Assembly: GCA_022842165.1 (NCBI GenBank)
Contig: JALHQC010000012.1
Span: 32,791-96,790, forward strand
Direction of reading: 5' to 3'
DNA from: a bacterium
GTDB taxonomy: Bacteria; Pseudomonadota; Alphaproteobacteria; Rhizobiales; Aestuariivirgaceae
DNA: 64,000 nucleotides
Made by a program: the position numbers and the translations under genes. Below the pieces are notes generated by a model that worked only from the letters and a program-made list of their open reading frames with translations, searched no databases and was not told where the DNA came from. Positions 29,178 to 38,260 of the stretch are shown here, one piece after another. Each line of letters opens with the position of its first letter. Position 1 is the first letter of the stretch.

Positions 29178-30623
29178 ATGACGCTGGTTATCCAATCGCT
29201 CAACGACTTCACCATCGAGAACTATAACCGCGTGGCGTGGGGCGGCGAGGGCGTGATGCTTTCGCCCGCCGCCGTGAAGCGCATGGCTGAGGAGCGCCGC
29301 CGCTTCGAGCGCCTGATCGAGGACCCGGGCGTCACCATCTATGGCGTGACCAGCGGCTATGGCCAGAATGCGAAGAAGCGGCTGACGCCCGAGGAGCGCA
29401 AGCTTCACGCCAAGGTGCCGCCGGTGCAATCGGCTGCGTCGTCGGGCAACCCGGTGCCGCAGCGCGTGGTGCGCGGCATCGTCTTCGCGCGGCTTGCCAA
29501 TTTCATCGAAGGCCATTCGGCGATCACGCCCGCGATCGCCGAGGCCGTGGCGCAGATGCTGGATGGCCGCGAGCTTGCGCCTGTGCCTGCGCGCGGACAG
29601 GGCGGTGCGGGTGAAATCCTGTCGCTGTCGCATCTCTTCGCGAACTTTGCCGAGAACCCCGCCATTGCCGAAAAGGATTTGCTATCGCTCATCAACGGCT
29701 CGCCCGCGGCCAGCGCACTGACCGCCGATGCGGCACTTGCCGCGCGTGCGAGGCTCGATCTCGCCGCGGAAGTCTTCGCGCTGTCGGCGGAGGCCTTCAA
29801 CATTCCATTGTCGCATTTTGCAGTAGCGCTCGAAGGTTTGTGGAACAACCGGCACGATGCCTGGGCGCTGCGCCGCTTGCGCGAACTGATCGGCAATGGT
29901 CATGGCGGCGCGCGGCGGCCCTATCAGGCGCCGGTGAGCTATCGCATCCTGCCGCGCATGCTGGGGCAGGCGCACCGCGCTGCTGTGATGGCTGAGGAGA
30001 TTGCAGCGGAGTCACTCGGCGCCGTGACCGACAATCCGGTAATGCTGCCTGCGGATGAGAGCCATCCCGATGGCGAAGTCATCAGCACCGGCGGCTATCA
30101 CAACCCGCATGCCGTGCTGGCGATGGATGCGGTTGCTGCGGCGGCAGCCAATCTGATCGTGATCGCCGGGCGCCATGCCGACAAGCTTCTGAATGGTGCG
30201 GTCTCGCTGCTGCCCGATCAGCTGGGGCTTGGAAACTCCACCGACTATCTCGGCTGCCTGCCCTTCGCGAGTGCTGGCTATGAGGAAGAGGCACGCCTGA
30301 TGGCGCAGACGACTTTGCTGCCGGGATCGGAAACCGGAGGCTATGCGCAGAACGATGTGGCATCCCCCGTTTTTTTGAGCTGGACGAAGCAGGAGAGGGT
30401 AGGTGCGTTGCTGGAGGCCGCACTGGCAAACCTAGCGATCATTTCGCTCCGCGCGCTCGATCTCACGTCACGGCCCGTGCCGCCGGGGCTGAACGGGCTT
30501 GAAACTGCGATTCGACAGTATCTGCCGCCGCTTCATTCCGGGCTGGCGCCGGGGCCTGTCGCAGCGCGGATCGAGGCGGCGTTTCGAAGCCGCGTCTATG
30601 GCACGTCAAGAGATGCGATATAG
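29178..30623 (+). CDS. Aromatic amino acid ammonia-lyase homologue lacking the MIO triad
   Basis: The 481-residue protein has the histidine/phenylalanine ammonia-lyase layout: IYGVTSGYGQ with the catalytic Tyr55, VPARGQGG, LINGSPAASA (about 171-180), GAVTDNPVMLP and STGGYHNPHAV. Canonical enzymes read GASGD, where Ala-Ser-Gly cyclises into the MIO electrophile. Here residues 143-146 read GAGE, with the Ser absent. It therefore may not be an MIO lyase, or it may use another chemistry. It begins four bases after the ornithine-cyclodeaminase-like gene and overlaps the convergent cytochrome gene by 28 bp. Confidence 0.85.
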   Translation: MTLVIQSLNDFTIENYNRVAWGGEGVMLSPAAVKRMAEERRRFERLIEDPGVTIYGVTSGYGQNAKKRLTPEERKLHAKVPPVQSAASSGNPVPQRVVRGIVFARLANFIEGHSAITPAIAEAVAQMLDGRELAPVPARGQGGAGEILSLSHLFANFAENPAIAEKDLLSLINGSPAASALTADAALAARARLDLAAEVFALSAEAFNIPLSHFAVALEGLWNNRHDAWALRRLRELIGNGHGGARRPYQAPVSYRILPRMLGQAHRAAVMAEEIAAESLGAVTDNPVMLPADESHPDGEVISTGGYHNPHAVLAMDAVAAAAANLIVIAGRHADKLLNGAVSLLPDQLGLGNSTDYLGCLPFASAGYEEEARLMAQTTLLPGSETGGYAQNDVASPVFLSWTKQERVGALLEAALANLAIISLRALDLTSRPVPPGLNGLETAIRQYLPPLHSGLAPGPVAARIEAAFRSRVYGTSRDAI

Positions 30624-30916
30624 GCAACGAGGTCCTGCACTTCCTCGGGCATCAGCGTCCATTGCACGTCCGGCATGCCGGAATGGGGCGATGGCGCGAT
30701 GATGCGCGACCAGATGTCCTCGGAAGTGCGGTAGATCGCGATTGCTTGGAAGCTTGGCGGCTTCAGTTTGAAGCCTGCGCCTTTCTCGATGTTATGGCAG
30801 CGGACGCAGTGCTCCTCCGCGAGCCGGCGGCCCGCGGCCGCATCGCCTGCCAGCGTTGGCGCGGCGGCGAGTCCGCACATGACAAAGGTCGCGAGAAAGA
30901 GCAGCGGATTTTTCAT
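30596..30916 (-). CDS. Small c-type cytochrome (one haem)
   Basis: About 106 residues from ATG 30916. A signal peptide (KNPLLFLATFVMCGLAAAPTLAGD) directs it to the periplasm. CVRCH binds haem c and SGMPDVQWTLMPEE holds the distal Met ligand, so it is a class I electron carrier. Its last 28 bp overlap the 3' end of the ammonia-lyase homologue on the other strand. Confidence 0.9.
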   Translation of the reverse strand: MKNPLLFLATFVMCGLAAAPTLAGDAAAGRRLAEEHCVRCHNIEKGAGFKLKPPSFQAIAIYRTSEDIWSRIIAPSPHSGMPDVQWTLMPEEVQDLVAYIASLDVP

Positions 30917-30990
30917 CTGTGTGCCTCCCGTTAGCAGCCGGGATATCACAGCACTGTTCAGGGGCGTCTGCCTTGACTGGAATCAACCCC

Positions 30991-32229
30991 TCAGTTGAAC
31001 CACACGGCGTAGCCGAGGAAGTTGCCCTCGAACATGCCCATGATGCGGTTCCAGGTCTGGTCGTCCGTCATCGGGCCGTCCTCGAGATAGGGCAGCGCGG
31101 CGGAGCCTTGCGCCCACAGGATGGGATCGAAGGTGCGTGACTCAGTCAGCGCGCGGCGGAAGTTGATGCCTTTGGCGAGGCGCCAGTGGGGCACGAGCTT
31201 CTTGCCTTGCAGGATGGCTTCGAACTCAGATAGGAACCCCATCCAGCCATCGACCGTTGCTTGAGTGACCGGTGCACCCGGGATCACGGCGTTCTTCTGT
31301 TTCGGCGAGGGAATCCATTCGGCCTCGTCGTCCGTCTCGGCAAGGATGAAGCGCCAGTTCTCGCGGCTTAAAGTGACGACGCTTTCAAGATGCGATAGCG
31401 CCGACTTCAGGCGTTCCGGCTCGGTTGCGTTCCAGTGAGTGAGATGGACAAGTGCGATGAAATCCGCGACTGCACCATCATTGAAGCCGCTGTAGTCTGG
31501 CCGGGGCCAGGCATTGAGCACGGCACCGGGAAGCCCGGCGCGCGGAAACATCAGCTGATAGGTTGCGTTGAAGGCTTCGCGCTGGTCATGCGCCAGCCCG
31601 AATTCGATCAGTGCACTGAGGAGATGCGTGTAACCGCGCAGCCATGTGGCATCCGCACGGTCGAAGGTTATGATGTAGCGCTCCGCGGCTTCAGGCGGAA
31701 TGTTGCCGCCGCCGAGCGTGGACTCGAGCACGCGCCACAGGGCTTCCTGCTCCTCTGCCTTTCCGTCGCCATTGAGGTCGAGCCGGGCAAGGCCGATGGC
31801 GATGGGGAGTTTCACTTCACTCTGGCCCATCTTCGCGAGCGTTGCTTCGGCGACCGTGAGGCCCTGCAGCGCATCGAGGAAAACCTGCCGCAGCTTGTCG
31901 TAGTCGAGCGGTTCGGGCGAGGGATTGGGTGACAGGGGAAAACGGAAGAAGGGAAGCTCGCGCTGGAATTCGCGCGGCGGCTCCAGCCCGTGCCGGTACA
32001 TGGCCTGCGCCATGCCTTCGATGGTGCGGAGGAACTGAGTTGTGCCAAGCGCGAAGCGGGCCTGGTCATCCTGCGGCGCTGCCGAAAGCCGTGCGGTGAG
32101 ATCCGTTTCGAGCAGTTGCAACTCGCCCGCGCGCAGCCTGTCGCCCATCACCTGCGGGACTGGTGTTTCCGCCATCGCGGGCACGGCGAGGAAAAATGCC
32201 AGAACGGCTGCAGCAAGAACACGGAACAT
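30991..32229 (-). CDS. Secreted hypothetical protein with an EF-hand-like loop
   Basis: About 412 residues from ATG 32229. The signal peptide is clear (FRVLAAAVLAFFLAVPAMAE). The mature protein is mostly helical. DLNGDGKAEEQE at about residue 160 fits the EF-hand loop D-x-N-x-D-G-(x5)-E, so Ca2+ binding is likely. No catalytic family is recognisable. It lies between the cytochrome c and the amidohydrolase, all read leftwards, but with gaps of about 75 bp on each side. Confidence 0.82.
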   Translation of the reverse strand: MFRVLAAAVLAFFLAVPAMAETPVPQVMGDRLRAGELQLLETDLTARLSAAPQDDQARFALGTTQFLRTIEGMAQAMYRHGLEPPREFQRELPFFRFPLSPNPSPEPLDYDKLRQVFLDALQGLTVAEATLAKMGQSEVKLPIAIGLARLDLNGDGKAEEQEALWRVLESTLGGGNIPPEAAERYIITFDRADATWLRGYTHLLSALIEFGLAHDQREAFNATYQLMFPRAGLPGAVLNAWPRPDYSGFNDGAVADFIALVHLTHWNATEPERLKSALSHLESVVTLSRENWRFILAETDDEAEWIPSPKQKNAVIPGAPVTQATVDGWMGFLSEFEAILQGKKLVPHWRLAKGINFRRALTESRTFDPILWAQGSAALPYLEDGPMTDDQTWNRIMGMFEGNFLGYAVWFN

Positions 32230-32307
32230 GATCGAATCTCCATCGCGTGAACAGGCTTGAAGCACGTCAAAGCGCAGCAGGATGTGACTTGCGTCACGCG
32301 CAGCGGA

Positions 32308-33438
32308 TCAGTTCGGATGCCACCACTTGCCGCCGACGACGACACCGCGGGACTTGATCTTCATCTTGCCATCGAGGTGTTCGCCTATGACATCGGCGTA
32401 GTCGAACGAGCCTTCGTCAACCGAGAGGATGGTGGCATCGCCCGCGCTTCCGGGCTTCAGGCTACCGAGTTCCGGCCGCTTCAGGGCGAAAGCGGCAGTC
32501 TCGGTCGACGCCTTGATGACATCGGAGAGGCTCATGCCGAGGCAGAGGAACTTTGACATCGTGGTGACCTGGTCATAGGCCGGGCCATTGATGCAGAGCG
32601 CGTGAACGTCGGACGAGATCGTGTCCGGCGGGAAGCCGTTGGCCAGCATGGCGCGCGCCGTCTTGAACGAGAACGAGCCCATGCCGTGGCCGATGTCGAA
32701 CAGCACGCCGCGCCTCCGCGCTGCCAGCACCGCCGGCTTCACCGTGCCTTGCACCGTACACGGAGCATTGGGGAAAGGGCGGAACGCGTGCGTCAGCACA
32801 TCGCCGGGGCGCAGCTTGTTGATGACGTCTTCGTAGGTGGGCGGCGGCTCGTCGATGTGGCACATCAGCGGCATCCCGGTTTCGTCCGCCACCTGCAGCG
32901 CGATATCCAGCGGCGCTACGCCTTGGTCGCCCGAGGCATGACGGCCGACGCGGACCTTGATGCCAACGATGACATCGCGGTTGGCGTCCGCCACCTGCGC
33001 GGCGGTAACCGGGTCCATCAGGCGGATGTCCTCGCTTTCGCCCACCATCACGGTGTTCGAGAAGCCATAGATGCCGGCATGGCTCACATGCAGATAGGCG
33101 AGGATGCGGGTCTGCGAGCGTTCGATCACATGCTTGCGGAAACCCATGAAATTGCCGGGGCCGGCCGAGCCCGTATCGACCGCGGTGGTGACGCCGCTCG
33201 TCCGGCAGAACTCTTCCGCATCGATGCCGAGCGAGGTGCCGCCCCAGTAGACATGGGTGTGAAGATCGATGAGCCCGGGGCTGACGATGAGCCCCGAGAC
33301 GTCACGTACCTCTGCCGTTCCCTTTGGGATCGAGGCCGCGATGGCCGCGACCTTGCCATCGGCGAAGCCCACGTCGCGCACGCCGTCGAGACCTTGCGAG
33401 GGATCGATGACACGGCCGCCCTTGAGAATCAGATCCAT
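32308..33438 (-). CDS. Amidohydrolase/deacetylase family metallohydrolase
   Basis: The 376-residue protein is a metal-dependent TIM-barrel hydrolase. LIDLHTHVYWGG carries the HxH metal pair; KVRVG is the position of the bridging carboxylated Lys, CHIDEPP and LTHAFRP give further His ligands, and ISSDVHALC the Asp. The small N- and C-terminal beta-sandwich (ILKGGRVIDPSQGLDG, KSRGVVVGGKWW) is normal. This dihydroorotase-like branch includes amino-acid and N-acyl deacetylases; the exact substrate is unknown. It begins one base after bamE's stop and is probably co-transcribed with it. Confidence 0.9.
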   Translation of the reverse strand: MDLILKGGRVIDPSQGLDGVRDVGFADGKVAAIAASIPKGTAEVRDVSGLIVSPGLIDLHTHVYWGGTSLGIDAEEFCRTSGVTTAVDTGSAGPGNFMGFRKHVIERSQTRILAYLHVSHAGIYGFSNTVMVGESEDIRLMDPVTAAQVADANRDVIVGIKVRVGRHASGDQGVAPLDIALQVADETGMPLMCHIDEPPPTYEDVINKLRPGDVLTHAFRPFPNAPCTVQGTVKPAVLAARRRGVLFDIGHGMGSFSFKTARAMLANGFPPDTISSDVHALCINGPAYDQVTTMSKFLCLGMSLSDVIKASTETAAFALKRPELGSLKPGSAGDATILSVDEGSFDYADVIGEHLDGKMKIKSRGVVVGGKWWHPN

Positions 33439-33439
33439 G

Positions 33440-33919
33440 TCAGCGGTTCAGGTTGTCGCCGAGCCCCGGTCCGACCTTGGAATTGCCGATGCCACGGAAG
33501 ATCTGGCCGAGAATTCCGGTCTCCTCGCCCGTTACCACCGACTTGCGGGTGTTCACGTCGATGATGCGGCCATCCTGCAACCCGTATTGCGCGAAGCTCC
33601 GCACCTGGCCACCCTGGTCGAAGCGGATGGCGATGACCTCGCGGTCGGTTTCGCGGGGTTGAAGGAAGGCGCGGCTCTCGGTCACGCTGGTGATGTAGTA
33701 ATAGCTGTCACCCTGGAAATTGACGCTTGCCGTCGTCGAGGGGGAGCCGAGAATGCCTTCGACTTCCAGCTTTGACATGCCATTGTTGATCTGGTTGAAA
33801 GCGCCAGGCTTGGCGATGTAGCCGCGGTGCTCGACCGTGGGCGAACATGCCGACAGGAGTATTGCAATCGTCGCGGTGGCAAACCACGTGGAAGCGGAAA
33901 GGCGAGTCGTTCTGATCAT
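33440..33919 (-). CDS. bamE: Outer membrane protein assembly factor BamE
   Basis: The 159-residue lipoprotein has a lipobox (LLSAC) at its signal-peptide end and the SmpA/OmlA fold (INNGMSKLEVEGILGSPS, then YYYI and a beta-rich second half). BamE anchors in the outer membrane and supports the BamA insertase. The C-terminal tail (ILGQIFRGIGNSKVGPG) is typical of alphaproteobacterial forms. It is divergent from the cytochrome-bc1 chaperone gene, also a conserved arrangement. Confidence 0.93.
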   Translation of the reverse strand: MIRTTRLSASTWFATATIAILLSACSPTVEHRGYIAKPGAFNQINNGMSKLEVEGILGSPSTTASVNFQGDSYYYITSVTESRAFLQPRETDREVIAIRFDQGGQVRSFAQYGLQDGRIIDVNTRKSVVTGEETGILGQIFRGIGNSKVGPGLGDNLNR

Positions 33920-33997
33920 GACCGGTGATCTTTACCCCATTCTGGCCGTTTCTGTATCAAAATCCCCGCGGCCTCAAGCACACAAATCGGCAAGCAG

Positions 33998-34516
33998 ATG
34001 ATCCTGAAACGTTTTTTCCAGCGGCCTCCGCAACCGGAGCGCACCGTCTACGAAGCAATTGTGGCCGCCGCGCGGCACCCCGTCTTCTATGCCGAATGGG
34101 GTGTTGGCGACACCCTCGACGGCCGCTTCGACATGATCACGCTCCACGCCTTTCTGGTCCTCGACCGGTTGAAGGGCGTCGAGCAGGACTTCCGCCAGAA
34201 CCTCGTCGACGAGTTGTTCAGGGACATGGACCGCTCGCTCCGCGAGATGGGAGTGGGCGATCTTTCGGTCGGCAAGAAGGTGCGCAAGATGGCGGAGGTG
34301 TTCTATGGCCGCATCGCCGCCTATGACAAGGCGCTGCAGGCCGGAGAGGGCGAACTCGACGCCGCCATTGCCCGCAATGTCTATCCCGATGGGCCGGGCG
34401 GCGATGGGGCCGCGAAGCTTGCACGCTATGCTATGCTTCAGCGCCGGCATCTGGCCGCGCAGGACACGGCCGCGCTCGCCGCCGGCGCGGCCGAATTCGA
34501 GGAGCCGACCCCATGA
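33998..34516 (+). CDS. Ubiquinol-cytochrome c chaperone family protein
   Basis: The 172-residue protein matches the Cbp3-like (Ubiq_cyt_C_chap) domain: YAEWGVGDTLDGRFDMITLHAFLVLDRL and the central VDELFRDMDRSLREMGVGDLSVGKK. In mitochondria the homologue helps cytochrome b synthesis and bc1 assembly; the bacterial role is inferred from that. The stop overlaps the next gene by four bases (ATGA). No strong ribosome site precedes ATG 33998. Confidence 0.9.
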   Translation: MILKRFFQRPPQPERTVYEAIVAAARHPVFYAEWGVGDTLDGRFDMITLHAFLVLDRLKGVEQDFRQNLVDELFRDMDRSLREMGVGDLSVGKKVRKMAEVFYGRIAAYDKALQAGEGELDAAIARNVYPDGPGGDGAAKLARYAMLQRRHLAAQDTAALAAGAAEFEEPTP

Positions 34517-35031
34517 AACGTTCGCCAGCCCCTGAATTCTCGAGACCGCTGCAGACCGACCGTGTGCCGCGCGCCGGCAGCACCGAAAAGCTCAAGGCCG
34601 ATCCGCCGGAACTCAAAGCCCTGGCGAAACGCATGGGGCTTCCGGCGATCCATGCGCTTGCAGCAGAAATCCGGGCGACGCCCTGGCGCGGCGGCGGCAT
34701 CAAGCTGGAAGGCCATCTGACGGCGGATATCGAGCAGGTTTCCGTCATCAGCCTGGAGGCGTTCCGCGAGACGGTGTCGGTTCCGATTTCCCGCTATTTC
34801 CTGCCGCCCAACGCCATCGTCAAGGAGACCGAGGGCGAGGACGATGACGCCGATCCGATCGAGAACGGCTATATCGACTTGGGCGAAGTGACCGCCGAGA
34901 CGTTGGCGCTGGATCTCGATCCCTATCCGCGCAAGCCCGGCGAAGCCTTTGCCGAGCATATCGAGTCTGAGCCGGGGCCGGTTGAGAAGGAATCGCCCTT
35001 CGCGGTCCTCTCGAAACGCCAGCCCGAATGA
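34513..35031 (+). CDS. YceD/DUF177 family protein
   Basis: The 172-residue acidic protein belongs to the DUF177 family, whose members are linked with 23S rRNA accumulation and often stand beside rpmF and plsX. Here plsX follows after a gap without rpmF. LEGHLTADIEQVSVISLE and ENGYIDLGEVTAETLALDLD are typical; the Cys pairs of some members are absent. It is coupled to the chaperone gene by an ATGA overlap. Confidence 0.88.
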   Translation: MKRSPAPEFSRPLQTDRVPRAGSTEKLKADPPELKALAKRMGLPAIHALAAEIRATPWRGGGIKLEGHLTADIEQVSVISLEAFRETVSVPISRYFLPPNAIVKETEGEDDDADPIENGYIDLGEVTAETLALDLDPYPRKPGEAFAEHIESEPGPVEKESPFAVLSKRQPE

Positions 35032-35164
35032 GGTGACGCTCGGGCGGGATTTTCCCCGGGGGCCTTTTTAAAATGACAATCCAAAGCCAATCTCCTATGG
35101 CTTCACGTTGCGCCAGCACCGCCTTGAACCTGCCGGCGCGCAATGGGCGAGCAGCGGCAAGAGC

Positions 35165-36238
35165 TTGAATACGAAGAAACATCTGACGATCGCGCTGGAC
35201 GCAATGGGAGGCGATGCCGGGCCTGACATGGTGATTCCCGGGGCTGCGCTTTCGGCTATCCGCCATCCCGAACTGCGCTTCCTGCTGGTCGGCGACCGCA
35301 GCCGCATCGCGCCGCTGCTGGAACGCCACGCCGCGCTCAAGGACCGTTCCGACATCCTCCACACCGATGTCTTCGTGACAATGGACGCCAAGCCCAGCCA
35401 GGCGCTGCGCCAGGGCCGCGGCAGGAGCAGCATGTGGATGGCGATTGACGCGGTGCGGACGGGTCAGGCGGATACCGTCGTCTCCGCCGGAAACACCGGC
35501 GCATTGATGGCCATGGCGCGCTTCATCCTGAAGACCTTGCCCGGTATTTCGCGGCCCGCCATCGCCGCCATCTGGCCGACGCTCAGGAGCGAGTCGATCG
35601 TGCTCGACGTCGGCGCCACCATCGGGGCGGATGCCTCGCAGCTCGTCGAATTCGCGGTGATGGGCGAGGCGATGGCCCGCTGCCTGTTCGGCGTGGAGCG
35701 GCCGACGGTCGGGCTTCTCAACATCGGCGTCGAGGAGATGAAGGGCGTCGAGCAGGTAAAGGAGGCAGGCCGTATCCTGCGCGGCGCTGAACTGCCGCTC
35801 GAATACACAGGTTTTGTCGAGGGAGACGACATCGGCAAGGGCACGGTCGATGTCGTGGTGACCGAGGGCTTCACCGGCAACATCGCGCTGAAGACCGCGG
35901 AAGGCACCGCAAAGCAGCTGGCCACCTATTTGAAACAGTCGCTGACGCGGACGCTCGTCTCGAAACTGGGCGCGTGGCTGGCGTCTGGCGCCTTTGCGGC
36001 GCTCAAGGACCGCATGGACCCGCGCAAGCATAATGGCGGCGTGTTCCTCGGGCTGAACGGCGTCGTCGTCAAGAGCCACGGCGGCACCGATGCCCTGGGC
36101 TTTGCGACGGCGATCGACGTGGCCCTCGAAATGGTTCGCAACGACCTGGTCAGCAAGATCAAGACCGACGTCGAGAAGATGAACGATGTGATCACCCGCG
36201 CAACGGCGCAGGACAAGCAACCGGAAACCACCATATGA
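35165..36238 (+). CDS. plsX: Phosphate acyltransferase PlsX
   Basis: PlsX makes acyl-phosphate from acyl-ACP for the first step of phospholipid synthesis (PlsX/PlsY route). [12 protein letters not shown] at the N-terminus, [10 protein letters not shown] and NIGVEEMKG are hallmarks. The frame opens at TTG 35108, but TTG 35165 gives 357 residues, the normal size, starting just before TIALDAMGG; there is no ATG choice. The fabH gene overlaps its end by four bases. Confidence 0.94.
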   Translation: MNTKKHLTIALDAMGGDAGPDMVIPGAALSAIRHPELRFLLVGDRSRIAPLLERHAALKDRSDILHTDVFVTMDAKPSQALRQGRGRSSMWMAIDAVRTGQADTVVSAGNTGALMAMARFILKTLPGISRPAIAAIWPTLRSESIVLDVGATIGADASQLVEFAVMGEAMARCLFGVERPTVGLLNIGVEEMKGVEQVKEAGRILRGAELPLEYTGFVEGDDIGKGTVDVVVTEGFTGNIALKTAEGTAKQLATYLKQSLTRTLVSKLGAWLASGAFAALKDRMDPRKHNGGVFLGLNGVVVKSHGGTDALGFATAIDVALEMVRNDLVSKIKTDVEKMNDVITRATAQDKQPETTI

Positions 36239-37227
36239 CCGACACGAAGCCCCTGGTCCGAAGATCCGTCATCATGGGATCGGGCTCGGCACTGCCGCTG
36301 CGCATCATGACCAATGCCGACATGAGCAAGGTCGTCGACACCAGCGATGAGTGGATCGTCGAGCGCACCGGCATCAAGGCGCGCCATATCGCCAGCGACA
36401 GCGAGACGACGCGTTCACTTGGAGCCGACGCCGCACGTCGCGCGCTGGAACATGCCGGAATGACGGCGCAGGATGTCGATCTCATCATCGTCGCCACCTC
36501 GACGCCGGACCAGACGTTTCCGGCAACGGCGACGCTGATCCAGGCCGATCTCGGCATCACCCGCGGCGCGGCCTTCGACATTCAGGCGGTATGCTCGGGC
36601 TTCGTTTATGCGCTGGCAATGGCCGATGCGATGATCAAGGCCGGCCAGGCGGGCTGTGTGCTCGTCATCGGGTCGGAAACCTTCTCGCGCATCCTGGACT
36701 GGACCGACCGCACCACCTGCGTGCTGTTCGGCGACGGGGCAGGGGCTGTGGTGCTGAGAGGCGAGATGGTGCCCGACTCGCCCGCCAGCCGCGGCATCCA
36801 GGTGACGCGCATCCGCTCCGACGGGCGCTATCACGACAAGCTCTATGTCGATGGCGGGCCTTCGACGACGAAGACGGTCGGTCACCTCCGCATGGAGGGG
36901 CGCGAAGTGTTCAAACACGCCGTCACCAATATCGCCTCGATCATGGACGAGGCGATGACGGAGGCCGGGATCGCGCCAAAGGATGTCGACTGGTTCGTGC
37001 CGCATCAGGCCAACCGCCGCATCCTGGAAGGCACGGCCCGCAAGCTCGGCATCAGCGAGGATCGTATCGTCATGACCCTCGACCGCCACGGCAACACGTC
37101 AGCCGCCTCGATCCCTCTCGCGTTTGACGTGGCGATAAGGGATGGCCGCATCAAGAAGGGCAATATGGTGCTGTTCGAGGCGATGGGCGGCGGCTTCACC
37201 TGGGGGGCGGTTCTCGCCCGCTATTGA
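36235..37227 (+). CDS. fabH: 3-oxoacyl-ACP synthase III
   Basis: The 330-residue enzyme starts fatty acid synthesis by condensing acetyl-CoA with malonyl-ACP. The catalytic triad is visible: Cys120 in AVCSGF, His257 in PHQANRR and Asn287 in GNTSAAS. The ATGA overlap with plsX shows co-translation. Confidence 0.97.
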   Translation: MTDTKPLVRRSVIMGSGSALPLRIMTNADMSKVVDTSDEWIVERTGIKARHIASDSETTRSLGADAARRALEHAGMTAQDVDLIIVATSTPDQTFPATATLIQADLGITRGAAFDIQAVCSGFVYALAMADAMIKAGQAGCVLVIGSETFSRILDWTDRTTCVLFGDGAGAVVLRGEMVPDSPASRGIQVTRIRSDGRYHDKLYVDGGPSTTKTVGHLRMEGREVFKHAVTNIASIMDEAMTEAGIAPKDVDWFVPHQANRRILEGTARKLGISEDRIVMTLDRHGNTSAASIPLAFDVAIRDGRIKKGNMVLFEAMGGGFTWGAVLARY

Positions 37228-37265
37228 GGGAACCTATCTAAGTCTTTGAGTTCGCAATATTTTGG

Positions 37266-37294
37266 TTGACCGCAAAGCTGATGCGCCATAGTTT
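37266..37294 (+). promoter_or_regulatory. Possible sigma-70 promoter of ihfA
   Basis: TTGACC at 37266-37271 and TAGTTT at 37289-37294 are 17 bases apart in the AT-richer gap after fabH, about 25 bases before the ihfA start. Confidence 0.4.
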
Positions 37295-37319
37295 TGCGGA
37301 TATTGCAGGGGGCTCAGGA

Positions 37320-37634
37320 ATGGCTGGCAAAACGCTTACCCGCGCTGATCTCAGTGAGGCTGTTCATCGTCAGATCGGCCTTTCGCGCAGCGAATCGGCT
37401 GATCTCGTGAAATCCATGCTCGACTTGATGTCCCAACAGCTGGTCGACGGTCAGACCGTGAAATTGTCGTCCTTCGGCACATTCATGGTGCGGGCCAAGA
37501 ACGGGCGCGTGGGCCGCAACCCCAAGACCGGCGAGGAAGTGCCCATCACGCCGCGCCGGGTGCTGGTGTTCAGGCCGAGCCAGGTGATGAAGAACGTGAT
37601 CAACGGACTGGAAGGCGGTCCGGACGAGGACTGA
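37320..37634 (+). CDS. ihfA: Integration host factor subunit alpha
   Basis: The 104-residue DNA-bending protein has the HU/IHF fold. [24 protein letters not shown] contains the beta-arm and the conserved RNPKTG tip. AGGA lies just upstream of ATG 37320; the longer frame from 37266 has a promoter-like sequence instead of coding signal. Its position between fabH and the MerR-type gene is conserved in alphaproteobacteria. Confidence 0.95.
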   Translation: MAGKTLTRADLSEAVHRQIGLSRSESADLVKSMLDLMSQQLVDGQTVKLSSFGTFMVRAKNGRVGRNPKTGEEVPITPRRVLVFRPSQVMKNVINGLEGGPDED

Positions 37635-37668
37635 CAGGTCCCGCCGGATTATCCATTAACGGTGAAGC

Positions 37669-38181
37669 ATGGTTGAAAAATCCCCCGACGCATTCCGCAC
37701 CATCAGCGAGGCCGCCGAAGAACTGGACGTTCCGCAGCATGTCCTGCGGTTCTGGGAGACCCGTTTTACCCAGATAAAGCCCATGAAGCGGGCGGGCGGG
37801 CGGCGCTACTACCGCCCTGCCGATGTCGAGTTGCTGCAGGGCATCCGCAGCCTTCTCTACAAGGAAGGCTACACGATCCGCGGCGTCCAGAAGATCCTCA
37901 AGGAGGATGGCGCCACCTATGTGGCAGGTGTCGGGCGCGGCGAGATCGAACCGCGCAAGCGCGACGGCGAGATGGCAACGGCACCGCCGCCCGGAACCGC
38001 CAAGGCCGCCCCGCGGGTGGGCAAGGCCGGCGCAAAGGCCGTGGCAGCACCCGTGGCCGCGCCGCCGGAGCCCGCCAAGGTGATCAACCGCCTGTCCGAC
38101 ACTCATGCGGACATGCTGCGCTCGGCGCTCCGCGACCTGGGCGACGCGCGCAAGATCCTCGATCCCACCCTGCCGCGCTGA
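37669..38181 (+). CDS. MerR-family transcriptional regulator
   Basis: The 170-residue protein has an N-terminal MerR winged helix ([46 protein letters not shown]). Instead of an effector domain there is a Pro/Ala-rich linker of about 50 residues and a short C-terminal helix ([19 protein letters not shown]). This short, effector-less form after ihfA is typical of alphaproteobacteria. Its target is not known. Confidence 0.92.
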   Translation: MVEKSPDAFRTISEAAEELDVPQHVLRFWETRFTQIKPMKRAGGRRYYRPADVELLQGIRSLLYKEGYTIRGVQKILKEDGATYVAGVGRGEIEPRKRDGEMATAPPPGTAKAAPRVGKAGAKAVAAPVAAPPEPAKVINRLSDTHADMLRSALRDLGDARKILDPTLPR

Positions 38182-38260
38182 AGCCTCGAAACCAAGAATA
38201 AAGGCGCCCGTGCTACGACGCGAACGGCGGCGAGGGCTTGTTCTCTCCGCCTGACGGAGT

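Noticed and set aside
29178..30623. Calling this gene hutH (histidine ammonia-lyase)
   Set aside because: The MIO Ala-Ser-Gly triad is missing and no other hut genes are adjacent.
32308..33438. Calling this gene pyrC (dihydroorotase)
   Set aside because: It fits the broader amidohydrolase/deacetylase branch, and no pyrimidine genes are near.
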